Assembly: GCA_902806595.1 (NCBI GenBank)
Contig: CADCXC010000003.1
Coordinates: forward strand, 310,001-374,000
Length of the DNA stretch: 64,000 nucleotides
Direction: 5' to 3'
Source of the DNA: Pyrenopolyporus hunteri
Taxonomy: Eukaryota > Ascomycota > Sordariomycetes > Xylariales > Hypoxylaceae
Shown: in pieces, positions 33,877 through 44,476 of the stretch
Position numbering within the stretch: position 1 is the first letter of the stretch
Layout of the letters: each line of letters begins with the position of its first letter
Notes under the pieces: model-generated
What the model saw: only the letters and a program-made list of their open reading frames with translations
The model's database searches: none
What the model was told of the DNA's origin: nothing
Program-made: the position numbers and the translations under genes

Positions 33877-36178
33877 ATGCTGTTCTCCAAACTCCTTATC
33901 GCGGCTCTGGCGCCCGTCAGCATCGTCGCTGAGAGTGCGCCGCGGACAGCCTCGACGGCGGAATTAGAGCTCGATGCGTTTCTTGCAAAGCACAACCTAG
34001 CTTTAGTTCCGCGATCCGATCTCACAGATGCGCTGACCGAGCTCAACGGATTGCTGAGGAAAAACCAAGCCCAGCAACAGAAAGTTGCTCTTTATCCTCG
34101 ACAGAAGAGTAACCACACTGGTTCCGGTTCCGACTCTGGCCACGGTTCCAGTTCCAGCTCTAGCTCTGGGTCAAGCAGCGGCCTCGACCTTGATCTTGGG
34201 GGCCTTGGTGATCTCGGCCAGATTCTCGAGAGTCTGACCAAACTTATCACACAACTAGGTGACCTCGGAGGTTACCTGCAAGCTATCCAACAGCTCCTGA
34301 GTGATGAGTTTCTCCAAGCTCTGCACGATGCTATGGTCTATCTTGCCCAGACGTTGCGCCCGCCTATTCCCAATATCGCCAGGAGTATTCTTACCAAGAC
34401 CGAACCGCTTATCGACTTGCTTGGCTCCCTGGATCTGGAGGGTCTCATAGACGAGATAAAGGGCATCGACTTGAAGGGCATTCTCAACGCGCTATCACCT
34501 CTTCTGACGCCTGAATCGATCAAGGGCCTCGTTGGTCTACTAAATAATGCAGCGGCATTGTTGACCGCAGAAACCGTTGACGCGCTCAAGACAATCCTTT
34601 CTAGCGTGCAGCCACTTATTGACAGTCTTTCCAAGATCGATCTTGAGGGTATCCTTGATGCCCTATCTCCTCTTCTCACACCGGATTCGATCAAGGGCCT
34701 AGTGAACTTGCTGAATAATGCCGGACAACTTCTGACATCGGATACCGTCTCCGCACTGAAGTCGCTGCTTGCTAGCGCCCAGCCGCTCATCGACAGTCTT
34801 GGAGATATTGACATTCAAGGCATACTTGACGCCGTGGCACCGCTCCTGACCCCAGACTCGGTAAAGGGCATCGTGGGTCTATTAGGAAATGCTGAAGCTC
34901 TCCTGACATCAGACTTCGTCGACCAGACCAAATCTCTAATTTCTGGAGCTGGGCCGCTCCTCGATAGCTTGAGCCAGATCGACTTGAAGGGCCTGATTGA
35001 TCAGATCACGCCCCTTCTTGATGAGCTTAGTCAGATCGACCTAAAGGGTCTGATTAGCCAGATCTCGCCAATCCTCAACGAGCTCGGCCAGCTTGACCTT
35101 AAAGGCTTGTTCGATGCTCTCAGCCCCTTACTAACCGCCGACTCTATCAAGGGCATCCTGGGACTGCTTGGGAATGCGGAGAACCTCCTGACCGGTGAAT
35201 TCGTGGATCAGACGAAGTCTCTCATCGCGGGAGCAGGTCCGCTGCTTTCGAGTCTCGGCGACATCGATCTCAAAGGCTTACTCGACCAGGTTTCGCCCTT
35301 ACTCGACAGCCTTAGCAAGCTCGACCTCGAAGGTCTTCTCGCCGCCGTTGAGCCCCTGCTGACACCCGACTCGGTGAAGGGTATTGTAGGGCTCTTAGGC
35401 AACGCGGAGGATTTGCTGACAAGCCAATTTGTCGATCAGACCAAGACGTTAATATCCGGCGCTGTTCCGTTAATATCCGCCGTTGGTAAGCTTGACTTGG
35501 AGGGACTCATCGAACAAGTGAAACCGCTCCTCGATGCCCTAAGCCAGATCGATCTGGGCGGACTGATCGAAAAAGTGCGGCCAATCCTTGACGCCGTCGG
35601 CCAAATCGACTTTGCGGGTTTGATCAAGCAGCTCACCCCGATTCTGAATTCTCTGGGAGAGATTGACCTTCCCGGCCTGATAAAGAAGATACAGCCCATA
35701 CTCGACGCTGTAGGGCAGATCGATATCGCTGGGTTGATTAAACAGATCACTCCGATTCTGAACTCACTTGGCGACATCGACATCGAAGGCCTCTTGGACA
35801 AGGTTAAGCCACTTCTCAACACGCTAGGTCAGATCGACTTCATTGGCCTTATCAACGCGGTCAAGCCCCTCCTCGGTGCCTTGGATAAGATTGATATCCA
35901 GGGAATTGTCGAGCAGGTCACGCCTCTTATCACGCCGAATTCGGTGAAAGGCATATTGGATTTGCTAGGTAACGCGGAGAACCTGTTGACGTCTACCTTC
36001 GTCTCGCAGACGAGTGAGCTGATAGGCGACGCGACGCCGGTGAGCAACTCCTTGATACCCTCGCATATCGCTGCATGTTCACTAAGCTAACTTGTCGATT
36101 TCCCCAATGCAGATTGTCGCGACGCTCTCGGATTTTGTCAACGCCATCCTTCAGGCGTTACTCGGGAACTCGAATTAA
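33877..36178 (+). CDS. Secreted protein of ~28 tandem 19-residue helical repeats
   Basis: Exons 33877..36039 and 36113..36178 with a 73-nt intron (GTGAGC to TGCAG, GCTAAC branch), giving 742 residues. A signal peptide (MLFSKLLIAALAPVSIVAES) is followed by a short charged region and a Ser/Gly-rich linker (about residues 78-105). From about residue 205 to the end the protein is almost entirely a repeat of exactly 19 residues. Consensus for the main type is DLxGLIxxVxPLLxxLxxI. Two other types (GIVGLLGNAExLLTxxFVD and QTKSLIxxAxPLLxSLxxI) occur together with the main type as A-B-C sets of 57 residues. No insertion breaks the 19-residue phase over about 530 residues. No Cys is seen in the repeats and no family is recognised. 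Likely an all-helical, hydrophobic-faced extracellular or wall protein; function unknown. Confidence 0.85.
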
Positions 36179-37554
36179 GCGGTTGCGCGGTTGCGCGGTT
36201 TCGCATGGAAGTAATGATTCGAAATGCGGGATACCTAATATAAATGATGTAGTGACTTAATGAATAATTATGAATGTTAATGCGCATTGAAAAGGAGTTG
36301 GAGTTTGACGTGCCGACGATTTGGATGATACCTGATCTTTTAGGGACTTGATCGAATCTATGATGTTGAGGGGTTATTCGTATTCCCTCATCGTAAATAC
36401 GGGCGATACAAGTAGTTCTTATGATTATAGTTCGTTGGCGCGTACCCAATTATTCCGCTTACGCGTATGAAGATTGAGATTGCTGCTGCTTGGGCGCACA
36501 CTGCACTTGTATAAGATAAAGTCACCGTGTTATGGTGGCGAGTCTAACATGAGGAATGGAGGCCTTTAGGACCTCGACCAGGGTCCTAGACCGTTGAAGT
36601 AGAGCGCGGGCCAAGGCAGCGGGGCACTGTGAGGGGTGTGTATAATTCAAACGCTTGAAGGCGTTTACTCTCTTGATCTCCTTAGGTAGTAATACGTAAT
36701 GACTACCAGGTATGCACTCAATATCAACTCCTACCTAATTGTCTGCTAAAATATCGACAACAAACACAATATACCATAGGTTCCTTTTAAGGAGCTGTTA
36801 TGTAGAGTAGGTAAATAGCCGATTCGCACGGGTATGAATTATAGCATTTTGCACCACACTTATAATACCTACCCCCTATAATTATAGCGGGGTATGCGCT
36901 AAGCTTCACTATGGTTGCAGGACTACACGCCCTATATCTACAAACCCGAATTCTATAACTTGATTAATATTCTGGTCGTTAGACCCTACCCAGCGCTATA
37001 CCAAAACTTATCGAAGAGTAAGAGGGGCCAAGAAAAGACATATGCTCGGCAGGTCAGCTTGTTTTGATGCTTTGAACGAATTAGAGGCTTGGGACCCAAT
37101 GCTCTGCTATCATGGAATCACCTAGGCTATGATGCACCGATACGATTACACTCTTGATCAACCGCCGTGGATCCCCACGGGAACGGCAATTCCACTAACG
37201 CATAATATTTCAGTTCTAAGTGTCAAGAATTACATGGAGGATTATTAGCTAAAGATTAATAATAGATATGAAAGTTCGTTGCGCATCTTCGGACTATCAC
37301 GTAGGGCCCGAAGATGCGAAGTTAGCAGCTAGTGATGTTACTCTCCCAATCCTCCCGTCGCTAATCCGAGAAGCTTCACGACCTACCTAGGTATAATAGG
37401 AGCACTCTCTTTACCCCCCCCCACCCAATGAAGGCATAAATATACAATCCTTCGGTCTTTTCCCTTTCGGCATTTCCCGAACTCCGTAATACATCTCCCA
37501 TTAGTTGCGCTCTGCGAATCGTTGGAACTAACGAACTCTACCCTGGCCCAAATG
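36179..37554. other. AT-rich intergenic region with decayed repeat traces
   Basis: Contains short pieces such as TATAATTATAGCGGGGTATGCGCTAAGC (near 36870-36905, quoted in part) that resemble the arms of the adjacent inverted-repeat element. Probably an older decayed copy. No gene supported. Confidence 0.4.
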
Positions 37555-38248
37555 CCCGAAACCGCCAAACCGCCAAAACTCATAGTCTTATAGTCTGATT
37601 ACATAGTAGGCCCGTACTATGCGCTATACTGTATTTTTTTTAGGTGCTAAGTCTACTATAATTATAGGGTACTCTAGGGCATTCAGCGCCTTTTTACACC
37701 AAACCAATTTGACCAATCAAAATATATTCTTATACTTTACTAATTTCAAAGCTTCCAGCGCTCTATAGCTACTAAATTACAGCGCATTTTCGTTAGCTCT
37801 CCGTACGTAATATACTAAGCGATAGCGACCTTAAGCGCTATAAGACTTATATTTATAGTAGGGCGATTGAGCCTAAAGGTTCTGTAATTATAGTGGTGTT
37901 TATAGCGGTATCTATAGCGGTATTTATAGCGGTATCTATAGTGGTGTCTATAGTGGTGTCTATAGTGGTGTCTATAGTGGTGTCTATAGTGGTGTCTATA
38001 GTGGTGTCTATAGTGGTGTCTATAGTGGTGTGAAGTGGTGTGAAGTGGTGTTTATAGCGGAATATAGTGTGTGTTCATAGTGGCTAGGAGATAGGAGCAC
38101 TATATACGAAGGTACTATAGTAGAACGCTAAGTGCGCTGTAATTATAGTGGACTTAGTACCTAAAAAAATATAGTATAGCGTATAGTGCGGGCCTACTGT
38201 GTAATTAGATTATGAGACTATGAGTTTTGGCGGTTTGGCGGTTTGGGT
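37555..38248. mobile_element. Non-autonomous inverted-repeat element (MITE-like), copy 2
   Basis: Imperfect inverted arms of about 110 bp (37555-37668 and 38139-38248). Read inward, both contain AAACCGCCAAACCGCC, AAAACTCATAGTCT, AGTAGGCCCG and TTTTTTTAGGT. The element is flanked by the 6-bp direct repeat CAAATG (37549-37554 and 38249-38254) and is 694 bp long. The interior is AT-rich and carries a 12-bp tandem array but no gene. It shares the CCGCCAAACCGCCAA block with the 608-bp element at 23.1 kb, and both have a 6-bp flanking repeat, so the two are probably related families mobilised by the same type of transposase. Confidence 0.78.
37890..38055. repeat. 12-bp tandem repeat (TCTATAGTGGTG)n
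   Basis: About 12 copies, including variants with TATAGCGGTATT at the left end and shortened GTGAAGTGGT units at the right. It lies inside the second inverted-repeat element. Confidence 0.85.
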
Positions 38249-38485
38249 CAAATGGCCCACCGTCAACTCCGATCAGTCGTAGAGTAGTAGAGAACCCTAG
38301 AGCGGATTAAGCGGAGATTCCGGGAGGGGTCGCATGACGACTCGAATATAGCTTCACTTAAGTCCGTTACACCCGGTTGAGGTATTGTACTATAAATCCA
38401 AGTCTGCTGAAACTACACTGTGGAAGAAAGCTTCGTATGACCATCGCCTCTCACTCCGTCGCATAACCCCGAACATATTTGCAGA

Positions 38486-39232
38486 ATGTCGATCTCTCCG
38501 TGTTGTCTCAAAGGCTTTGAATGGAACGGTACGCCGAGTGGGAAGGTCGGGAAGCTAGGCGACAACGACGCTTATATCACAGGCGACAATCCTGACGTCG
38601 CCATACTATACATTCACGACCTCCTTGGCTGGACATTCCCCAACGCGCGCCTACTGGCGGACCATTTCGCCCGCGAGATCAATGCGACCGTCTACGTCCC
38701 CGACTTCTTCGGTGGATTCGTCGCCGACCCGGCTCCCATCTTGGTCGGGGATTTCAGCAAGGTCGACCTCCCCAAATTCGCGAAGGAGAACGCGCGCGAG
38801 GTCCGCGAACCAGAGATATTCGCCGCAGCGAAGGCCTTACGCCAGAAGTATAAGAAGGTTGGAGCCGTCGGTTATTGCTATGGCGGGTGGGCGGTGTTCC
38901 GACTGGGAGCCAAGGAACATAAACCCCCATTGGTCGATTGCGTCTCGCTGGGCCACCCGTCGTGGCTAACCAAGAAGGACATCGACGAGATTGCAGTGCC
39001 CGTGCAGATCCTCGCTCCTGAGCATGATCCGATGTATACCGCCGAGCTGAAGAGTCACACATTCGAAACAATCCAAAAACTCGGCGTCGACTTCGACTAT
39101 CGCCATTTTGCGGGTATACACCACGGAGCCTTTGTTCGCGGCTCCGGGGAGGAGCCTGGTGAGAGGGCGGCGATGGTTAGGGCGAAGAACGAAGCCGTTC
39201 ACTGGTTCGGCCAGTACTTGCGCGAGTTGTAG
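38486..39232 (+). CDS. Dienelactone hydrolase family protein
   Basis: Intronless, 248 residues, matching the usual ~240-250 of this family. The cysteine nucleophile elbow is GYCYGG (Cys131). The triad partners are probably Asp181 (APEHDPMY) and His213 (IHHGAFVRG). DLLGWTFPNARLLADHFA near residue 45 is a typical oxyanion/helix segment. Dienelactone hydrolases open lactone rings in chlorocatechol degradation, but most fungal homologues are general cytosolic carboxymethylenebutenolidase-like enzymes with unknown substrate. No signal peptide. It starts 232 bp after the right end of the second inverted-repeat element, so its promoter is short and next to the repeat. Confidence 0.88.
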   Translation: MSISPCCLKGFEWNGTPSGKVGKLGDNDAYITGDNPDVAILYIHDLLGWTFPNARLLADHFAREINATVYVPDFFGGFVADPAPILVGDFSKVDLPKFAKENAREVREPEIFAAAKALRQKYKKVGAVGYCYGGWAVFRLGAKEHKPPLVDCVSLGHPSWLTKKDIDEIAVPVQILAPEHDPMYTAELKSHTFETIQKLGVDFDYRHFAGIHHGAFVRGSGEEPGERAAMVRAKNEAVHWFGQYLREL

Positions 39233-39701
39233 ATCGGTTCATATACTGGCGATCGAGGCTGATCTGACGAGTGCTGTGATCGGAATCGCGGAATACAAAT
39301 CATACGCGATGATAACTAGTCGGACAATAGGAATGAAGACGGTACTTTTCGCACGATGTGCGGTGTCCGGCTCATGATCAGTGGGTGAAACCGCGCTGTT
39401 AACTAATTTAGGTGTCTCTATTCCAGAGCCGAGATGGTGATGTGGGGGTTTGTGGTGGACATTTCGGATCCCAAGCCTACCTACCTAGGTAGCTACCTAT
39501 GTGCCTGGGTAGGTATAGTACAGACAGCTCAAGATTACAATGAGTGACAATAAACCAATATCTCCGTTATCATTCTAGGGCTAGGTTTAAACGCGAGTCC
39601 TTACGGCAAAAGTGCTAAAGCAACCAAATAGGGGTTTGTTATCGATGTCCGAATATCCACCAATCCAAAGCCGAGTATCGTAAAAAACCAATTTATTACC
39701 C
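39233..39701. other. Convergent intergenic region
   Basis: 3' ends of the dienelactone hydrolase and large AAA ATPase genes face each other. An array ACCTACCTAGGTAGCTACCTA lies at about 39478-39500. No gene supported. Confidence 0.5.
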
Positions 39702-42524
39702 TCAACGGCCCTCATCGTAGTAGTCATTCCTCATAAGTATATCCCCATCAATCCTCTTAGACTCCTTCATGTGACGATCGAAGCTCTGAGTCGACATCTG
39801 CACCGCCTCAAACAAGCTGCGGTCGAGCACCGGAGGCTCCGCACCACGGCTACGTGCCGCCCGGACTGCCTCCTCGTATTTGTAGTAAGCGAGGCCTGAC
39901 GCGATCTGGAAAGCATTGCGGATTTGGCGGCCATTCCAGCAGCTAGTAGATCGAGCATTGTCCTCGTAGTGCCTGTCGGCAAATTCGAGAATCTCATTGT
40001 CCTTGATAACCAGGGTCGGCTCGTCCGTCATCCCCCGTCGCTGAGCCTCGCTCTCGCGTAGATTGGCCAAGTTAAGCTGGAAAATGTCCCGAGTCTGCTG
40101 CTTGTCGAGCGGCGGGTAATACAGCGACATATGGATGCGGGACTTGAAGGCCTCGTCGATAGCACCCAGGCGGTTCGTCGTTAGGAATAGCAGCCCGTTA
40201 TAGTACTCGAGGACGCGAAGGAAGACCGAGACTAGCGCGTTCCGCTCCATGTCCGTCTTGGAGCGCTGCGAGAGGAACACGTCCGCCTCGTCGAGCAGGA
40301 GAACGCAATCCCAGAGGTGCGCGAGGCGGAATACGTTGTTTAGCCTCGACTCGACCTCGTCGGGCGTGAGACCGAGGTCGCCGCAAGTAATGACAAACAG
40401 AGGCTTGCGGTAATCCATAGCCACAGCCTCGGCCGTCGCCGTCTTACCTACGCCGGGGACGCCGTGGAGCAAAACGACTAGGCCGCGACCCTTATTCTGG
40501 ATCAGATCCTGGCCCGTCCATTCGACCGACTCGTCGATAAACCGGCGCTCCAGATTCTTTTTCTGGAAGTGGGAAGCGACGAGACCTCGTACGATATCCT
40601 TATACTCCTTCTGGATTCTGAGGTTATCGAACACTCCCTGTACCCTGCGAATGGGCTTTAGGAAGTGGGTGTTAACCGCGATGAACCTGCGCTCGCGCAA
40701 GGCGTACGCGAACATCCGCTTAGGGAGAAGCACAATGTCCTCCTCCCGCAGCTCCTGGTCCTTAAGGTTGGCCTCGGTCATAGTGATCCCCTTGGCGCGT
40801 TGGCGGAGGAACGCGTCCTTGCTTAGATACTCGCGCCTCTGCCGCGTCTCCACGCCGTCTGCTTTCTGCACGATCTCCGGTTGCGAAAATGCGAGACGCT
40901 GTCGCGACCCGTCGAGCCACTGCTGGATTTCCATCTCATCGTTCTCAGCTTCGCACCTGATGGACTTGTTAACCGCCGGTTTGTGAAAGGTAGGCCGCCA
41001 TTCTGGATTTTTCTGGAAAGCCTCCGCGAGATCGACCATGACGTCGCTCTCGACAAATTCGGGGTGCCTCATCTTATTGTAGTTGTCATCGCACAAGATC
41101 TCTTCTTCATTATTGCCATTACTGGCATAATTGGAATTGTCGAAAGGCGGGTTCCTTGTCAAAGTCCAGGCGTTGTAGGATTGATGTCTGTCTGTGAGAA
41201 ACCTTTGGAAATCCCGGCCCTGTTGCTTCAGCGACTCTAGTATAGCCTCTTGGTCCTGCCGGTAACGAAGAGGGTAGACTTCGAGCGACTCGATCGGCCG
41301 CTCGCCGGTGAAGGAGTCAATCTCGAATATGTGGCGCACGGCGCCGAAGGAATTGCCATCGTGATCGATGTAGTAAGCGTATATTTTGAACTTGGCGCTG
41401 TCGTCTTCCTGCTGGAATTCATCCAGTAGGAACTCCCAGGCCAATTTCGAAGGGTAGGACGCCTCGGGTTCCGGCACTTGTATTCTGTAGATGCGCCAGA
41501 CCTCGTGGTAGCGGCCCGCAGGTTCTCCAGAGGATGGCATGTAGATAAGGTCCCCGAATCGGAACAGTGACCATAGGTCGCTATGTTTGACTTTAGTTGC
41601 TTCAGCCCCGGCAAATCGGTCGTACAGAGGGATAACTTCGTTTTCGATGAAGTTGACGTAGCATCGCATGTCCCTAAGAGCCTCGGGACTATCCATGATG
41701 CTATCCAAATCCTCGGCGTTCGAGTCGATCGAATCTTCGGACTCAACGTCGTTGTCGTCGTCGTCGTCGTCGTCGTCATTATCATCGTCCTCCTCCTCAT
41801 TTTCAGAGTTGGAACCATCGTCCTTAAGGCTCTCTACAATTTCAACCTCTCTAGGGTCTCCTGCGGGTTCTTCGGACTCAACTTCCATTTCTTCGTAGTC
41901 GTCAGCCCATTTCTCTTCCAGTGTGTTCAGGATGTCTTTCATCTGAGGGTGATAGTAGATCAACGCCTTGAAAGGTCTGACGAAAGTACGAGGTGTAGAT
42001 CTCTGCTCGGTATCCTGAAGGAGCGACGTGAGGTGTCCCAGAATAGGCTGGGACTGGATTCTAATGCGTTCAATCTCAGCGCCGCTCGGCTGGCTGGCCT
42101 CGGCTCTCTTCTCTCTCTTAAGCCTCTCCTGGGCATCATGCTTGGCGCGAGAACCGGGCTCACGCTCCTGGAGCTCGCCCAAAGCTAACATATATTTCTG
42201 ACGAGCACGAGCGTTTTCTTCCTTCCGCCTGCAGGCCTGTTCGCGTCTGATCTGGGCCTGCAAGTTGGGGCCGGCCATGAGAACGTCGATGGCGTAGTCT
42301 GGCTCGTCGATATCGTGGTATCGGTTCTTAAAATTTTCGAAGTTAACCTTACGGACCTCCGGGATCTTAGGCCGCCATTTAGCTTCCACGCGGCGGCGAG
42401 TAGCCAGTATGCGTTCACGACGCTCGGCTTCCTTCTGGGCGGCGAAGAGAGCTGTGTCATTTTCACGGTAGCGTCGCTCACGGTGCGCGGAAACCTTAGA
42501 CGCGGGGATCTTTCTAGGGGACAT
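39702..42524 (-). CDS. Large DUF7025-type AAA ATPase, intronless
   Basis: 940 residues from the ATG at 42524. The first ~220 residues are very rich in Arg, Lys and Glu and probably form coiled coils. An acidic run of Asp, Asn and Glu follows (about residues 245-275), encoded by a GAC/GAT repeat. The DUF7025 region comes next (LWSLFRFGDLIYMPSSGE, then YHEVWRIYRIQ). The AAA core has Walker A GVPGVGKTATAEA (about residue 686), Walker B VLLLDEADVFLSQRS (about 745), FLTTNRLGAID and FKSRIHMSLYYPPL. The C-terminal small domain ends FDRHMKESKR. Probably a homo-oligomeric remodelling ATPase; target unknown. It is a paralogue of the six-exon gene at 27.3-29.7 kb, sharing ALVSVFLRVLEYYNGL with that gene's ELVSIFLRRLEYYRGL. 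Confidence 0.9.
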   Translation of the reverse strand: MSPRKIPASKVSAHRERRYRENDTALFAAQKEAERRERILATRRRVEAKWRPKIPEVRKVNFENFKNRYHDIDEPDYAIDVLMAGPNLQAQIRREQACRRKEENARARQKYMLALGELQEREPGSRAKHDAQERLKREKRAEASQPSGAEIERIRIQSQPILGHLTSLLQDTEQRSTPRTFVRPFKALIYYHPQMKDILNTLEEKWADDYEEMEVESEEPAGDPREVEIVESLKDDGSNSENEEEDDDNDDDDDDDDNDVESEDSIDSNAEDLDSIMDSPEALRDMRCYVNFIENEVIPLYDRFAGAEATKVKHSDLWSLFRFGDLIYMPSSGEPAGRYHEVWRIYRIQVPEPEASYPSKLAWEFLLDEFQQEDDSAKFKIYAYYIDHDGNSFGAVRHIFEIDSFTGERPIESLEVYPLRYRQDQEAILESLKQQGRDFQRFLTDRHQSYNAWTLTRNPPFDNSNYASNGNNEEEILCDDNYNKMRHPEFVESDVMVDLAEAFQKNPEWRPTFHKPAVNKSIRCEAENDEMEIQQWLDGSRQRLAFSQPEIVQKADGVETRQRREYLSKDAFLRQRAKGITMTEANLKDQELREEDIVLLPKRMFAYALRERRFIAVNTHFLKPIRRVQGVFDNLRIQKEYKDIVRGLVASHFQKKNLERRFIDESVEWTGQDLIQNKGRGLVVLLHGVPGVGKTATAEAVAMDYRKPLFVITCGDLGLTPDEVESRLNNVFRLAHLWDCVLLLDEADVFLSQRSKTDMERNALVSVFLRVLEYYNGLLFLTTNRLGAIDEAFKSRIHMSLYYPPLDKQQTRDIFQLNLANLRESEAQRRGMTDEPTLVIKDNEILEFADRHYEDNARSTSCWNGRQIRNAFQIASGLAYYKYEEAVRAARSRGAEPPVLDRSLFEAVQMSTQSFDRHMKESKRIDGDILMRNDYYDEGR

Positions 42525-44476
42525 CGTGGGACTTGTGATCAAGCTGAATACCTAAAGGGCGTAAAAAGAGTTCTGACCAGATGTCGAGCAAGAGTCTATA
42601 GCTGGGAACCGAGTGAACTTGGACAAGTAGGTACTCAAACATATACCTACCTAGGTAGGTAGGTGGGTAGATATATACAATGCTTACCACCCAACCTGCG
42701 TGCATTGAAGCGGGTATTACCTACACAGCACAGCCTAGTGATGCCTGGCTGAGCCGCTCGGCATTGAGTCAATCGGGAGGCAACCCAGTTTGAAAGACCA
42801 ATAAAGGGGAATTTCTATCTAACGCAGACTCTGAACATAAAGGACTTGTACTATGTAGGCAGGTAGGCAAGATAAAAAAGGCGTCTTCAATAATCCATAG
42901 ATACCTAGGTAACCCTAAGCAATTGGTCATGAATTACGACTACAGCAGGCAGCATTCCTGAACGGACCAAAACGTTGGGGCCATCGACGGTAGAAGAGAG
43001 CGCATACAGGAGGGATGCGCGAATGGGTCGGGATGCAACCACTAGGAGTCGCCCCCAAAAAAGGGCTGCTAGGCACTACACGTAGGTCAAGTGGTAGGAT
43101 TTTACGCTCGGTGCATGCGCTTGACGTATCGCTTCCTAGATACTGATACTGTCGTAATAGGAAAGATGATCTATCATAATTCAAGAGTCTCACACCGTTA
43201 TCAAAGAGAAAAGGAGAGAAGATGAAATATCGAAAAAATAAAAGAGCTCGGAGTAACGATGGTGTCTCTCAGTCGAGAATGGGAGTGTCGTGGTTTCGAG
43301 TAAACTGGGTTCAACATCCCCTTCAGTTAGTTGTACGCCATCATACTGCGTATATGATGAGCAGCTGCTCTTTCTAAGCTAACCCGGAGAGACCCTTCTA
43401 CTCAGGGCCAATTGAGACATGCTCACGCCAGACCCAATAGTCTCTTCTAGGTACGGGACGTGCCCGAGCCCAATCGGACCATGTAATCTAACGCCAACGC
43501 CATTCTGGCCTCCTTGTCCCATGCTGATATGCCGCCACAGTCTCTGACCCCGCCGTCTTGCCCCGCGCCTTATTCTGATCCCTTCGCTTCCTCGTCGCAA
43601 GCAGTTTTGTCGAGCGTATCGACGTCGTTTGCTAATTCCACGAGGGCGCAATCCATATATAATATCTCCAGCATTTTCGCATCTAGAAGTTAGAATCTTG
43701 CAAGGAGTTTAAACATGCATGGTTGCGCCTGATTAGCCTTCCTCGGTAACAAAGCACCCCATCGCCGGTAGAGCCACGGTAATTGAGCAACATTAGCAAG
43801 TCCCTGAGCAACTCCTGCTGAGGGCCTATAGGGTATTGTTTCGTGAGATAGTGAAGTGGACTTAGACAACTCGTACCGCTTTCTTCGGTGCTCAACCAAC
43901 AGTACCCGAGTACCTATCGGTTGACTTGCCCACTTACACACCCGCCTGGGGGGCGGTTTCTAATTAATCCACCGACGATAAACTCAATATTTTCCCTATT
44001 AAACTAGGTGATCGAGGGACTGCTTCCAGTCACAGTAGATAGCGCCTTGTCATTAGTGCGTATACCAGGACAACCTCCATACGCATTCAGCAGGTTAGAC
44101 GTGAATATGTATAATCACTGCATGTTTACCGTATCTCAGCAACCCGGGGGGTTGGCGCTTAGATGAATAGCATGTTTATTTATATAGGAGTCGACAACAC
44201 GTATATTATGGCCTCTAGGTCCTCCACACCGCCCCTTGTGGTAGGCTACCTGGGATCGCGCTCCGTCTAGGAACTGTATCGGCTAGTCATCATAAGAAAA
44301 TTCGCTTTGGCACTTGAATATCAACCTAATGCCATATGAAAGATATGGATACTTATGTAGAGCTTACTCAACCTTCGTTTAGGTATCTATCTATATTCCT
44401 AGTACCCTAACACGATCAAGACCTATTCCCAGTACCATGGACCAACATTATCTCTTGGACCATGTCCTTTATCATC
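42525..44476. other. Intergenic region (1.95 kb)
   Basis: Starts with the AAA gene promoter, which includes ACCTACCTAGGTAGGTAGGT at about 42645-42665. The rest has only short frames without motifs. No gene supported. Confidence 0.45.

Noticed and set aside
34338..34814. 158-codon minus-strand frame rich in Ser, Arg and Ile
   Set aside because: Periodic antisense of the 19-residue repeat gene; its regularity is inherited from the sense strand.
37890..38055. CRISPR-like array or minisatellite gene
   Set aside because: 12-bp direct tandem units without spacers, inside an inverted-repeat element; no coding sense.
41583..42188. 201-codon plus-strand frame with a valine run
   Set aside because: Antisense of the acidic Asp tract of the large AAA ATPase; no independent features.
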